Positions 25,959 to 35,905 of a stretch of 64,000 nt of DNA are shown piece by piece. Within the stretch, counting starts at the first letter, position 1; every line of letters begins with the position of its first letter. Made by a program: the position numbers and the translations under genes. Origin of the DNA: JAAELZ01 sp965237485 (GTDB lineage Bacteria > Pseudomonadota > Gammaproteobacteria > Arenicellales > Poriferihabitantaceae); assembly GCA_965237485.1 (NCBI GenBank), contig CBDEFQ010000009.1, forward strand, positions 496,001 to 560,000, given 5' to 3'. Below the pieces are notes generated by a model. That model worked only from the letters and a program-made list of their open reading frames with translations. It ran no database searches and had not been told where the DNA came from.

Positions 25959-26158
25959 TGCCCATAAAGCTCACATTTAATTTCTGATACCAAGATAAGC
26001 CCCTTGCTTTGTGTGTTTAAATTAGGCAATGGTAAACTCCAGTTGAATTGAGGTACAATGCAATACAACAGCAAAGCGAATGGACCTTCGATATTTACAG
26101 CGTTTGTTATCTTCAATTCGCAACCAATTATCTAACATTTTCCCATTATAGGGTCCCA

Positions 26159-26780
26159 ATGAAATATCTAACCATCTTGCAACTCAAAACCGTGCTTCAA
26201 CAACTAAGCTTGCTGTGCGCAACCGTGTTCTTTGTCACTACATCTTATGCTCACAATAAAAGTTGTTATTCCCATGGCAGGGGATGATCTTCGAACCGTA
26301 TATGCAATTGGTGATACCGGCCCTGCGGGGGGTATTGTGTATCATGTAACGGATGGCGGTCGGCACGGCTTGGAAGCCTCCCACGAAGATCAAAGTACGG
26401 GGGATACATGGGGTTGTACAAGTACTAATCTAGCGAACATTGTAGATTTGCCTAATGCGGCGACCCTAGACCCTAATACGGGCGCGCACAATACCCAAGC
26501 AATACTAGATGCGGGATGTGCGGTAGGAAGGGCTGCAAATGTGGCTAGCAGCTATATGGGGCCAAATGGTAAAACAACGGGTTGGTTTTTGCCTAACAAA
26601 GAAGAGCTAAATTTACTGTATAGGCAACAAGCCGTTGTAGGTGGTTTTGCCAGTGATAACTACTGGAGTTCGTCCGAGTTTGTTATTAACGGCGCGTGGG
26701 TCCAGAACTTCGGCATTGGCGTTCAGTACGGCGACTTTAAGAACATCACACTTAGAGTGCGTGCCGTTCGGGCTTTTTAA
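26159..26780 (+). pseudogene. Secreted Lcl/DUF1566-domain protein, frameshifted behind the signal peptide
   Basis: The ATG at 26159 opens a frame with a good Sec signal peptide (LSLLCATVFFVTTSYA) that stops at 26287 after 42 codons. A second frame, offset by one base and running to 26780, carries the expected mature domain: YAIGDTGPAGGIVYHVTDGG, GWFLPNKEELNLLY and the C-terminal NYWSSSE...RVRAVRAF. Together these make a normal exported DUF1566/Lcl-type protein, so one indel near 26250-26290 has split it. An internal start could make only an unexported domain. It has its own terminator at 26807. Confidence 0.72.
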
Positions 26781-26806
26781 CCCTTTATCGATTTAACCCT
26801 TTTCTT

Positions 26807-26825
26807 TTGACCGCGCAGCGGTCAA
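26807..26825 (+). terminator. Terminator after the Lcl-domain gene
   Basis: Perfect 8-bp stem TTGACCGC / GCGGTCAA with a 3-nt loop, followed by TTTTC, 27 nt after the stop codon. Confidence 0.7.
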
Positions 26826-26959
26826 TTTTCAAAAATGGCGTTAATTTATAAACTGCCCGTTTACGTTGGCAGCGTTTTCTCTTTTAGGTTTCGAGAATCA
26901 ACCCTTGACATAGTGTTTCGACATGTGGAATCGTTGATAGACGCTCTGAGACCCTGACA

Positions 26960-27071
26960 TAGCGACTGCGCTTGAAAATATGTCGTTAAAACTCTCTCAA
27001 AATACAGGGCCGCATAGCGGCAAATAAATATAGACCGCGTTCGCTACGTCATGCAGAACTTGCCTCATTAA
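26960..27071. repeat. Dispersed intergenic repeat, copy 1
   Basis: This fills part of the 309-bp gap 26781-27089, which holds no gene. It shares an ordered set of blocks with 60440-60575: CGCTTGAAAATA, GTCGTTAAA, CTCAAAAT, GGGCC, CATAG, GGTAAATAAA/GGCAAATAAA, CGCTACGT and ATGCA, in the same orientation. Divergence between copies is considerable, so the family is old. It encodes no credible protein. Confidence 0.6.
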
Positions 27072-27089
27072 CTGGAGTAATTGTAGCCG

Positions 27090-27779
27090 TTATTCTTTCA
27101 GTTTAATTTTTAGGGCCCCGTCTTCAACTTGCGTCAACTCTACAGCGCGCTCAAATGACTGCCAAAAACCACCTTGGTTGCCAAACTCACTCACTAGGTC
27201 GATGTTCTTTAAACCCCCCAAAAATGAATTAGGAATAGGCACACCCATCACGCTTACGCCCTTAAGAATAACCACTGGGCGACCTTGATCGTAGGCAAAT
27301 TCAATACCCGCCCTTGCCTTTAGAATCTTGCCTCCGAAAAAGGGAAAGTCAGGGTCTAAGGGTAAGCGTAGCCGGGCACTGATTAATCGGTCTGATAGGT
27401 CAATTGCGACCTTATCCGCTAAATCCGAATTGTTAGCTAAAATCGCATTGAGCTCACGTTCGGTGATTTCTAGCTCTCGGTCCGCACCGACCTCGGTATA
27501 AGCTTCAGGCTCCAGAACGCCTTGCGTACTCAAGCCATTTGAGGAGGCTGATTTTTGCGCCTGCCCTGTAGAAATGCCTTCAAACAGTTTTAACTTATTA
27601 TTTAGCACCACTTGCTCCTTCTGGCTTAATTCAACAGGCCGAAAGCTCTTTGGAAACAATATCCAATAGGTGACCCCTGCAGTAATTACCATGGTTAACA
27701 GGATTAGACCTATTACGGTTAAGCAGCCGAGTTTTTTCTGTTTTGGGGACGTTTCTGGAGGCGAGTAAAACTGCGTCAT
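27090..27779 (-). CDS. Membrane-anchored protein of unknown function
   Basis: 229 residues. A short cytoplasmic N-terminus (Pro/Lys-rich) is followed by one TM helix (about residues 20-42, CLTVIGLILLTMVITAGVTY). An extracytoplasmic domain follows, with a low-complexity linker (AQKSASSNGLSTQG) and then a conserved-looking module containing LEITERELNAILANNSDLADKV, RLPLDPDFPFFGGK, and IPNSFLGGLKNIDL. I do not recognise a named family with certainty. The layout suggests a lipid- or ligand-binding periplasmic domain. It is a single gene with its own flanking gaps. Confidence 0.7.
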   Translation of the reverse strand: MTQFYSPPETSPKQKKLGCLTVIGLILLTMVITAGVTYWILFPKSFRPVELSQKEQVVLNNKLKLFEGISTGQAQKSASSNGLSTQGVLEPEAYTEVGADRELEITERELNAILANNSDLADKVAIDLSDRLISARLRLPLDPDFPFFGGKILKARAGIEFAYDQGRPVVILKGVSVMGVPIPNSFLGGLKNIDLVSEFGNQGGFWQSFERAVELTQVEDGALKIKLKE

Positions 27780-27914
27780 AAGAATAAATTGCGTGGGGCC
27801 TTAGTTTAAGTAAATGCGCCCAAAACAAAAAATCTCAATCGGCAAAGACAGCTAAGGGTTTAGCAAAATTTAACCAGAGTAAACAGCTTTTTGCTGCCGT
27901 TTGTTAGCTATAGC

Positions 27915-28979
27915 TTAACGGCACTGCGCGTTAAGCGCTCTGCCTGTGCCATCTTTACTCCCAACGCAGGTAATCGCGCCAAATCCTTCCACCGAATTTG
28001 AAACCGTTGAGGCGTTGATATATACCACCCCATTATTCACACGGATACCATTGATACGACTGTTTTCAATATTAAGTGGACGCGCTCCGAACACATTCAC
28101 TCCTACGCTATTGTCACTGCCTGAAGCGGTAGCGATTACTTCGTTAATCGTTATCGGCCCGCCGATGATATTCATCCCGTAGTTAGCCGCCGCACCTAAG
28201 CCTGTAGCCGAAGCGGTTATTCGCTGCATCTCAATGGGTGAATTGTAATTGTTAAGCGCGTGATTGTAGCGTGACTCCCAAGCACCCAATGCCGTTGAAG
28301 TGACATCGCGCATGATGGGCTTTGATGAATGGTTGCGTATGCCAATATTGTAGACCTTCCCACCCGTTGCAGTAGAAGTGATACTTTCCATGATCGGTGC
28401 TGAAGCAGTTTTATTGATAATCCCTACATTGCGTGAGGTACCCATGGCGGTTGCTGATACTTGGGTCATTTGCGGTGAAGAAGTACTGTTGTATAAACCG
28501 TAGCTATACAAGATACCGCCGGACGCAATAACTTCAATGCTGCGTAAAGTAGGTGAGGCGCGGTCGTTATAAAGGCCAATCGAAATATAACTGCCGCCCT
28601 TATTTTCGATACTAATACTTGAAATAGTCGAGTTATCTGCCCCTGCAACCAGGGCCGAGGTGTAATCACTAATGATGCCCTTACCTATGGGCGTGCTAAC
28701 CGAGCCCGTCAGTTTAGTTACGTTTGCTCCGCTACCCTTTATATCAACAAAGGGCTTGAGCACAAGCGTTTGGGTGAGTTGATATTCTCCAGGCGCAATC
28801 GATAATACGTAGCGATTATTAGCGCTCGCATCAGTAATCGCATTCACCACCGCTACCGGGTCGGAGAAATCACCCCCTGATTTGGCGATTTTAACCACGG
28901 TTTGCGCCTGAACAACAGACAGGCCCAACATTAAAGGCAAAAATACTAAGGCATTTATTATGTTTTTATTCACGATCAT
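27915..28979 (-). CDS. Secreted right-handed beta-helix protein
   Basis: 354 residues with a Sec signal peptide (ALVFLPLMLGLSVVQAQ, cleavage near residue 26). The start VVKIAKSGGDFSDPVAVVNAI resembles pectinesterase/parallel-beta-helix proteins. Many short repeats of the type S-x-PxMxxVxxTAxG (SPQMTQVSATAMG, APIMESITSTATG, KPIMRDVTSTALG) mark successive beta-helix rungs. No catalytic pectinesterase residues are evident, so an enzymatic role is doubtful; adhesion or glycan binding is possible. The C-terminal two Cys may form a disulfide. Confidence 0.72.
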   Translation of the reverse strand: MIVNKNIINALVFLPLMLGLSVVQAQTVVKIAKSGGDFSDPVAVVNAITDASANNRYVLSIAPGEYQLTQTLVLKPFVDIKGSGANVTKLTGSVSTPIGKGIISDYTSALVAGADNSTISSISIENKGGSYISIGLYNDRASPTLRSIEVIASGGILYSYGLYNSTSSPQMTQVSATAMGTSRNVGIINKTASAPIMESITSTATGGKVYNIGIRNHSSKPIMRDVTSTALGAWESRYNHALNNYNSPIEMQRITASATGLGAAANYGMNIIGGPITINEVIATASGSDNSVGVNVFGARPLNIENSRINGIRVNNGVVYINASTVSNSVEGFGAITCVGSKDGTGRALNAQCR

Positions 28980-29189
28980 TTCCCAACTGCCACTTATCTA
29001 GTTTCTAATTATGCAATATTAATTACTGCTTTGTTTTGCGCAATACCGCATTGGTGTTTATGCCAATTTTGCTTCGCGTAAATGTTATCAAAAAAACGGC
29101 TTGGCTACTGGTTCAAAAACCTCTTTTTGGGTCTATTTGTACGAAAAAGTACCGTTGATCGGGGTTATTGTAGCCCACTTTTCAATAAA

Positions 29190-31118
29190 TTACGCCCATA
29201 AGCCAAAGTTTACGTGAAGTTTATGGATATACAAGCTGCAAGAATAAACAGCCCGCTTTAACCATTGCGCCTCTACTTGCTCGCGTTGGCGAACCGTAGC
29301 CGCTTTTTGTTTTAGTAATTGCGTTAATAACGCTGCGTTGTGCGTTTCATATAATGTTTCGTCCACTAGCCCAACTTCTATGTCCTCCAAAGCCGAGTTG
29401 AGTTGAATCAAGGCCTTTTCCAATTTGACCACTTCTTGCATTAACGGCTTCAATTTTGCACGCTGCGCTACGCGATCCCTACGTCGCTCCTTTTTACTGG
29501 TAACGAAAGAAGCTTGAGACCCTAATTCACCCTGTGCCCCGAGCGATGACTGCGACTTAAGCACAAGTTTCCGATAATCGTCTAAATCACCTACATATTC
29601 TTCCACACCACCGTTAGCCACCAACACCAGTTTGTCCGCAACGATGCGTAGTAAAAAACGATCATGTGATACAACGACCAAGGCACCGGTAAACGCTTGC
29701 AAAGCTACGGTTAATGCGTGGCGCATTTCAAGGTCCAAGTGGTTCGTCGGCTCGTCCAAAAGTAACAAATTGGGTCGCTGCGCTACCAGCAACGCCAAGG
29801 CTAAACGCGCTTTTTCCCCGCCACTGAAATGCTTAACCACTTCATCAACCCGCGATTTCTTAAACCCAAAGCCGCCTAAGTGGTCGTAAACTTGTTGTTC
29901 CCTATAGGTCGGTTGTTGCTCACTTAAATAGTCAAAAGGAGTACGGTCTGCGTCAAACTGGTCCAACTGATGCTGGGCGAAATAGCCTACGCGCAAGTGT
30001 TTGGAACGTGTGATGCTACCTGACATAGGGGACAAGCTATCTTCAATGAGTTTAATCAAGGTAGATTTGCCGGCTCCATTTACACCAATGAGCCCAATAC
30101 GGTCGCCGGCGACCAGCCCAAGTTCGATATCTTTCAACACTGCTTCGTCGCCATAACCCACACTGGCATCAACAATCTTAAGTAAGGAATCTGGGGTTTT
30201 ATCCGCGTCTAGGAAAGTAAATTTAAATGCTGAGTCAACGTGTGCTGGTGCGATAATTTGCATGCGCTCGAGAGCCTTCACTCGACTTTGGGCCTGCTTA
30301 GCCTTAGTCGCCTTGGCTTTAAATCGGGTAACGAAAGATTGCATCTGCTCAATCTCTTTTTGTTGTTTGCCGTGCGCTGCACTTTGCAAGGCTAATTTAG
30401 CCGCACGTTGCTGTTCGAATGCACTGTAGTTACCTTTGTATACCGTCAGAGAGTGTTGCTCGATATGCAATATGCTTTTAACCACTGCATCGAGAAAATC
30501 TCGGTCGTGAGAAATCATCACCAGCGTCCCTTGATAACGCTCAAGCCACGTTTGTAACCACAGTATAGTGCCAAAATCCAAGTGGTTAGTAGGCTCATCC
30601 AATAGCAACAAATCAGAGCGACACATTAAGGCCTTAGCCAAGTTCAAGCGCATCTTCCAACCGCCCGATAGCTGATTAACTTGGGCCTGCATTTTCGCAC
30701 TTGAAAACCCCAACCCAGATAGCAATACGCTAGCTCGACTCGGTGCGGTATAACCGTCGATTTCTTCAAGTTTAAGATGCAGCACTGCAAGCACCTCACC
30801 ATCTTCTTGTTGCTCAGCTTGTTCAATTTTCTGGGTTAATTGGAGCCACTGCGCATCGCCAGCAAGTACAAACTGGTGCGCTGATAATTCACTATTCGGA
30901 ACCGACTGCGCAACATGACCGATCACCCAATCTGCGGGAAAGCTACACTCCCCGTGGTCAGCTTCAACTTCGCCTAAAATAAGCGCCAAAAGAGTTGATT
31001 TACCGCTTCCATTCGCTCCGGTTAAGCCTACTTTTTGACCTAGAAATACTTCAGCATTAGCCGAGTCAATGAGAAGTTGAGGCCCACGACGAATCGCGAG
31101 GTCGACGAATCGAAGCAT
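29190..31118 (-). CDS. yheS: ABC-F ATPase of the YheS type
   Basis: 642-residue soluble protein with two ABC domains, closely following the E. coli YheS pattern (N-terminal IRRGPQLLIDSA, GANGSGKSTLLALILGE, LSGGWKMRLNLAKAL, LLLDEPTNHLD twice, linker FKAKATKAKQAQSRVKALERM, second GVNGAGKSTLIKL). ABC-F proteins bind the ribosomal E site and modulate translation. There is no TM segment. The last 20 residues after EAQWL differ from the usual Glu/Gln-rich helix, so the extreme C-terminus may be out of frame. It lies 49 nt downstream of thrC on the same strand. Confidence 0.88.
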   Translation of the reverse strand: MLRFVDLAIRRGPQLLIDSANAEVFLGQKVGLTGANGSGKSTLLALILGEVEADHGECSFPADWVIGHVAQSVPNSELSAHQFVLAGDAQWLQLTQKIEQAEQQEDGEVLAVLHLKLEEIDGYTAPSRASVLLSGLGFSSAKMQAQVNQLSGGWKMRLNLAKALMCRSDLLLLDEPTNHLDFGTILWLQTWLERYQGTLVMISHDRDFLDAVVKSILHIEQHSLTVYKGNYSAFEQQRAAKLALQSAAHGKQQKEIEQMQSFVTRFKAKATKAKQAQSRVKALERMQIIAPAHVDSAFKFTFLDADKTPDSLLKIVDASVGYGDEAVLKDIELGLVAGDRIGLIGVNGAGKSTLIKLIEDSLSPMSGSITRSKHLRVGYFAQHQLDQFDADRTPFDYLSEQQPTYREQQVYDHLGGFGFKKSRVDEVVKHFSGGEKARLALALLVAQRPNLLLLDEPTNHLDLEMRHALTVALQAFTGALVVVSHDRFLLRIVADKLVLVANGGVEEYVGDLDDYRKLVLKSQSSLGAQGELGSQASFVTSKKERRRDRVAQRAKLKPLMQEVVKLEKALIQLNSALEDIEVGLVDETLYETHNAALLTQLLKQKAATVRQREQVEAQWLKRAVYSCSLYIHKLHVNFGLWA

Positions 31119-31167
31119 ACGCTGTTAAGGAAGTTAGTTTGGTCTTAGCACTTTAACCAGCACCCGT

Positions 31168-32559
31168 CTAATTGCTGTTGGCCCGCACAAAGGCTTGAAT
31201 CTGGTCTAAGCGGTTATCCATTTTTGTATATTGTTCTGTTGCGCTCATTACTTTCTCAAGGCGTGCAGGAAATTCCACTGCACGCCCTATTACAGACTCG
31301 ACTGCATCTGCAAATTTCGCTGGGTGCGCCGTGCCCATACAAACAACGGGCACGCTAGGGTTATTCCTTTTTGCTTGAGCCGCCGCAATGCCGATGACTG
31401 AATGTGGGTCGATCACCTCTCCGGTTTGCTCATACAAACGTTTTATTTCACTGCGCGTTTGCTCATCATCGAGTTTAAAAGCAGAAAAATTTGCACAGCA
31501 CGTATCAAATAGTTTTTCCTCCACTTCAAATGCTCCCGTAGTAGAAAACTGCGTCATTAAACTGTTTATTAACTTCGAATCGCGGTTGCTGGCTTCAAAC
31601 AGGTAACGTTCGAAGTTACTCGAAATTTGGATATCCATGCTCGGCGACAACGAAGCCTGGGTTGTTGATTGGTGCATTTTCCCTGAACCAAAAAAGCGCG
31701 TGAGAATATCGTTGCGGTTAGAGCCGATAATAAGTTCATCAATTGGCAAGCCCATTTGCTTTGCGGCGTACGCTGCAAAGATATTTCCAAAATTTCCTGT
31801 GGGCACCGCAAAACTCACCGGTCGGTCTGGTGCACCGAGTGCCAGTGCCGCTCTAAAATAGTAGACAATTTGGGCGGCAATCCTTGCCCAGTTAATCGAG
31901 TTGACGGCAGATAAATTCATTTCAGTACGAAAAGCCTGATCATTAAACATGGCTTTTACCAAATTTTGGCAATCGTCAAAATGTCCTTCTACCGCAAGAT
32001 TATGAATATTTTTCTCGTTCACCCCTGTCATTTGACGACGCTGCACTTCTGACACTCTGCCGTGGGGGTGCAACATAAATAAATTGACGCGCTTGATTCC
32101 GCGCACCGCTTCAATAGCGGCCGAGCCTGTGTCGCCAGAAGTCGCACCAACGATGGTGCATTTTTCGCCGCGCTTATCAAGAAAGTGACCGAACAGCTGG
32201 CCCAAAAACTGCAGTGCAAAATCTTTAAAAGCCAGGGTGGGCCCCTGAAACAACTCCATAAAATAAAGCTGCTCATCCAGTTGCTTAAGCGGTGCGATCG
32301 CTGGATGATGAAACTGGCTGTACGCTTGGACACTAAGCTTACTTAGCTCGCTGTCACTTAAACTATTCCCAACAAAAGGGCGCAACACTTCAACAGTTAA
32401 CTGAGAATAACTTAAGCTGCGCATACCACGAATTTCTTGCGCTGAAAATTTTGGCCATCGCTCAGGTACATATAAGCCCCCATCCGTAGCCAAACCAGCC
32501 AGCGTGGCTCCTTCAAAATCTAGGCTAGGCGCGTTACCTCGGGTACTTACATATTTCAC
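31168..32559 (-). CDS. thrC: Threonine synthase ThrC
   Basis: 463-residue PLP enzyme converting O-phosphohomoserine to threonine, of the long (E. coli/yeast) class. MKYVSTRGNAPSLDFEGA opens the protein, the PLP Lys lies in GPTLAFKDFALQF (about residues 107-119), and VGATSGDTGSAAIEAV and FAVPTGNFGNIFA bind phosphate. thrA and thrB are not adjacent. An IS element has inserted 144 bp upstream of the start (at 32703), possibly displacing or adding promoter sequence. Confidence 0.96.
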   Translation of the reverse strand: MKYVSTRGNAPSLDFEGATLAGLATDGGLYVPERWPKFSAQEIRGMRSLSYSQLTVEVLRPFVGNSLSDSELSKLSVQAYSQFHHPAIAPLKQLDEQLYFMELFQGPTLAFKDFALQFLGQLFGHFLDKRGEKCTIVGATSGDTGSAAIEAVRGIKRVNLFMLHPHGRVSEVQRRQMTGVNEKNIHNLAVEGHFDDCQNLVKAMFNDQAFRTEMNLSAVNSINWARIAAQIVYYFRAALALGAPDRPVSFAVPTGNFGNIFAAYAAKQMGLPIDELIIGSNRNDILTRFFGSGKMHQSTTQASLSPSMDIQISSNFERYLFEASNRDSKLINSLMTQFSTTGAFEVEEKLFDTCCANFSAFKLDDEQTRSEIKRLYEQTGEVIDPHSVIGIAAAQAKRNNPSVPVVCMGTAHPAKFADAVESVIGRAVEFPARLEKVMSATEQYTKMDNRLDQIQAFVRANSN

Positions 32560-32702
32560 TTTAATACGTTCTTGTTAATTGATAAGCCGATTATCGTTAA
32601 CCACGCCATGAGCGCAAGGCCGATGGGTATATTCACAGCAATTCACCCCACTAATTATTATGAATTTATCCTTAACACTAGCCGACACACGGACGACTAA
32701 GC

Positions 32703-34075
32703 AGTCTATTCCAATACAGGAATGATACCGAGAAGTTGATTGTCATTTCTGTTCAAAGATGTTTTTAAAGAGTTTAGTTTTTTCCTCATTGAGTTGTTTT
32801 GCTACCTCATTATCAGTCATCTGATAAACGATATCGTCAAGCATTGTAAACGAGATGTGAGTTTTAAGATATGACTGTGCATTGGTCAACGATTTGAGTT
32901 TTTCATAAGGCGTCATCATGTTTCGATATGGATAGGTTTTGACTTGTTTTCCTTTGTTGTTAGTGCTGATCTGTGGGAAGAAACAAGGTCGGTGATAATT
33001 CAAATAAGGGTTAAGAAAGTCGGTGGCAAATTGATTAATCTCAGGCGCATATTTTTGCGGGATATGCATGAAGCCAAGATGCTTGCGCACGATGGCCCCA
33101 TTGTTGCACTCAACTAAGGCATGGTCGTTACGGTGTCTAGCCCTGGATTGGGTCAACTCGATTAATAGCTTATTCAACAATCGCACCACCGATTGGTTAA
33201 TGTATTCACTGCCATTATCGGCATGAAAGCCTTTAATCACAAAGGGGAACTGCTCTAGCATTTGAGTGAGAATAGGCATCAAGAATGGCTCTGATATTTT
33301 CTGTGTAGAAGACACGACTTCAAACGGGGTGATCTCATCAACGGCGTTGATATGATAGACCCCTTTAACCTTGTCCTTATCGCCCTGATGCACTGTATCT
33401 ACACGGCTATAGCCAGGTTGACCTTCTGGCTGTGGCTTACGTCTTTGGCCGATAGAAGAAGGCTTGGAATGTGTCTTTTCAAAGTGACGGCGATTGTTCT
33501 GGTAGGGTTTAGATCGGCGTAGATTGTATAGATGAGAAACCGAGATACGTGCCAGGTTGGCATACTCAGTTTGCTCATAGACAATAAGGCGCGCTCACAG
33601 AGTTTCTTAGTGGCATGGCCTGATAACGTACCGTGGAGTTCATCCATATCTGCTAGAAGCTTAATGTCTTGATTGCTATAGCGTCTAGCAAAGCCCCTTG
33701 TGGCACGATGTCGCCACTGGATTCTACCGTGCTTGAGATAGCTGGCAGCCAGGCGTTTCACTTGCACATAAGAGTAACCGCTGATGCGTGTGATATAACG
33801 CAGCACAAGACCCTTATCGGCTCGACCCGGTTTGCTGTATTTGAAACGCATTAAGGTGCGTTTGATGAAATCATAGCGATTGCGTTTACCGTCGATTGCC
33901 AGATCGATTTCATCAGTGCCTTGTAGCAACAAGCGTGCCTTATCAAGGGTATCTATATGGTGGTCATTCATAATGGTATTCATTCACCATCATGAACAGA
34001 AATTAGATTAGTTCGGTATCATTTCCGATTAGAATCAGTCCCTTCGCTCAGTATCATTTCATGTTGGACAAGACT
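32703..34075 (-). mobile_element. IS element (integrase-core DDE type), copy A, inactive
   Basis: 1373-bp element with imperfect terminal inverted repeats (outer bases AGTCTATTCCAATACAG and AGTCTTGTCCAACATG; inner AATGATAC shared). It is flanked by a 5-bp direct repeat TAAGC at 32698-32702 and 34076-34080. It is nearly identical to copy B (48249-49622). The ends are fixed by comparing the two copies. Confidence 0.88.
32743..33983 (-). pseudogene. Transposase of IS copy A, 1-nt frameshift
   Basis: Same 413-codon transposase as copy B but lacking one base near 33583-33585 (CAATAAGG here, CAACTAAGG in copy B). This splits it after about 180 residues (33399-33983) with the catalytic part in another frame (32743 to about 33590). 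The DDE-type core is still visible: RVDTVHQ across the break, FHADNGSEY and NDHALVECNNG. As only one base differs at the lesion, inactivation is recent. Copy B could in principle still act on this copy's ends. Confidence 0.88.
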
Positions 34076-34254
34076 TAAGCTTGATTAAGGACCTCGTGGA
34101 AAGTATACTTATGCAAAGCTTATGGTTAAATTGTGGTTACACAATACATTTTTCTAACTTAGACTGGCTTTTACCGCTAAACAAAGAGATTTTTAACCGA
34201 CTAGATCACCCCTTTGGGTGACGGCCGACTCATCATTTTCAACTCGTCGAGATT

Positions 34255-34743
34255 ATGCAACTTGTATTAGACCCGCGTTCGGTTCGAACGGCCATAACCG
34301 CATGTATCGTTTTCACGATCAGCCTTTTTTCCAGCGTCTCAATGCCAAACAAGCTTCCGGGGTTGTTGTATGGCGAACAACTTGGTTGCTTGGCGATGAA
34401 CATCTATCAAGAAGCCAGGGGTGAATCCACTCAAGGTAAAATGGCGGTCGGTGCTGTAACCATGAATAGGGTTAGGAGCAAACACTACCCTAGCACTATT
34501 TGTGAAGTGGTGTGGCAACCTAAGCAATTTAGTTGGACTAGCTTAAAAGTTAAATATCACGGCCCCACCAACGTTAAAGCGTGGGTGCAGGCACTAGGGC
34601 TCGCCAAGTTATTTATGGACGGCGGCGTGTGGTCGGGAGTCGGAGAAGCAACCCATTATCATGCGGTGACTGTCTCACCTAATTGGATGGACAGCGAGCA
34701 GCTTGTAGCACGTTACGGTAACCACCTGTTTTATACGCTCTAA
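34255..34743 (+). CDS. Cell wall hydrolase with SleB/CwlJ-like domain
   Basis: 162 residues. An N-terminal TM or signal segment (TACIVFTISLFSSVSM) is followed by a Hydrolase_2 (SleB) domain: LAMNIYQEARGESTQGKMAVGAVTMNRV in pieces (NIYQEARGE with the catalytic Glu, AVTMNRV), then WQPKQFSW and a C-terminal ATHYHAVTVSPNW. Such proteins cleave peptidoglycan. It lies 179 bp from the IS copy A end and 64 bp before the amidase gene, on the same strand. The catalytic Glu and the YH motif are intact. Confidence 0.87.
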   Translation: MQLVLDPRSVRTAITACIVFTISLFSSVSMPNKLPGLLYGEQLGCLAMNIYQEARGESTQGKMAVGAVTMNRVRSKHYPSTICEVVWQPKQFSWTSLKVKYHGPTNVKAWVQALGLAKLFMDGGVWSGVGEATHYHAVTVSPNWMDSEQLVARYGNHLFYTL

Positions 34744-34807
34744 ACTCTACTAGGGCAGGTAAGTGAGTTGCCCGTTTTACGCACCACCACCATGCTAATT
34801 CAATAGC

Positions 34808-35629
34808 ATGCACCCCAAAATAGCGGCGGTTCAACTTAATTCTTCAGACCAAGTCTCTGAGAACTTAGCTGTCTGCGCAAAATATATCCAACTAGCCAAA
34901 CAACAAAATTGTTCGTTAGTTTTACTTCCTGAGAATTTTTCATGGATGGGAGAAGACAATCGCGCAATAACCTTCGCTGAGCCCCTAGGTTCAGGTGCCG
35001 TGCAAACATTCTTAAGCCAGCAAGCAAAACTGCACAAATTGTGGTTGATTGCAGGTGGGCTTAAGATTGTAGATTCTACCAAACCATCAGAGATGTTCAC
35101 TAACACGGCACTGGTTTATAACAGCGAAGGCGAATGTGTTTGTCAATATGACAAGGTGCATTTATTTGATTCCGTAGTTTCTGAAAAGGAAGCTTATATA
35201 GAATCAAAAACAACCATACCCGGCAATAAAATAAGGCTTGTCGATACACCCGTAGGTAAAGTCGCTTTAAGTATTTGCTACGACCTGAGGTTCCCCTCTT
35301 TTTATCAACAGCTTCGTGATCTTGGCGCAGATGTGGTGGTGGTGCCCTCTGCCTTCGCTGTAAGCACTGGGCAAGCTCACTGGGAAGTATTGTTACGCGC
35401 ACGCGCGATTGAAAACCAAGTCTATGTCATCGCAGCTGCACAAAGCGGTAAACACCCTGGCGGACGAGAAACCTTCGGACACAGTATGTGTATTGATGCG
35501 TGGGGCCGCATAACCGGCTCTTTGGTTAAAGGCAGTGGATTGATAAGCCAAGAAATTGACTTACACGCACTCACAAGCTTGCGACACAACATGCCCGTAT
35601 TGTCGCATCGACGTAAAAACCTAAGCTAA
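34808..35629 (+). CDS. Carbon-nitrogen hydrolase (nitrilase family, deaminated-glutathione-amidase type)
   Basis: 273-residue nitrilase-superfamily amidase. The catalytic triad is visible: Glu in LLPENFSW (about 41), Lys in YDKVHLFD (about 112), Cys in SICYDLRFPSFY (about 155). The FxHLFD and RARAIENQVYVIAA stretches match the Nit1/Nit2 and E. coli YbeM group, which repairs deaminated glutathione. Length is typical. It is the last gene before the tRNA-Lys locus. Confidence 0.9.
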   Translation: MHPKIAAVQLNSSDQVSENLAVCAKYIQLAKQQNCSLVLLPENFSWMGEDNRAITFAEPLGSGAVQTFLSQQAKLHKLWLIAGGLKIVDSTKPSEMFTNTALVYNSEGECVCQYDKVHLFDSVVSEKEAYIESKTTIPGNKIRLVDTPVGKVALSICYDLRFPSFYQQLRDLGADVVVVPSAFAVSTGQAHWEVLLRARAIENQVYVIAAAQSGKHPGGRETFGHSMCIDAWGRITGSLVKGSGLISQEIDLHALTSLRHNMPVLSHRRKNLS

Positions 35630-35693
35630 TTTGGACAAAAGCTTACTGGTAAATAAGGCGTAGCCGCGGCGTTCTCAGCCGCTAAAAGTTTCA

Positions 35694-35722
35694 TTGACAA
35701 TAGTTTTGCAAATCAGGATAAT
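35694..35722 (+). promoter_or_regulatory. Sigma-70 promoter of tRNA-Lys
   Basis: -35 TTGACA (35694-35699), 17-nt spacer, -10 GATAAT (35717-35722), followed by a G/C-rich start region and a short inverted repeat (CCAGCA...TGCTGG, about 35733-35750) in the leader. It lies 57 nt upstream of the tRNA. Confidence 0.8.
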
Positions 35723-35778
35723 TCGCACCCCTTCAGGCCAGCACCCTTGCTGGTGCATTGTAAAATGAAAGGTAAAAT

Positions 35779-35854
35779 GGGGCGTTAGCTCAGTTGGTAG
35801 AGCATCTGACTTTTAATCAGGTGGTCGCGCGTTCGAGCCGCGCACGCCCCACCA
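35779..35854 (+). tRNA. tRNA-Lys (TTT), integration site of an ICE
   Basis: 76 nt including an encoded CCA. The acceptor stem GGGGCGT pairs with ACGCCCC. The anticodon arm is CTGAC-TTTTAAT-cag with anticodon TTT (Lys), and the T-arm is GCGCG-TTCGAGC-CGCGC. The parA gene begins 52 nt downstream. In the PAPI-1/pKLC102/PFGI-1 family the 3' end of tRNA-Lys is the attachment site and a soj/parA gene lies next to it, so this 3' end is the probable att core. No second att copy was seen in the window. Confidence 0.97.
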
Positions 35855-35905
35855 TTTACTTACATTTTCAATATTCTAAATTCTTTGGTTTAACCGGAGA
35901 AAAAT

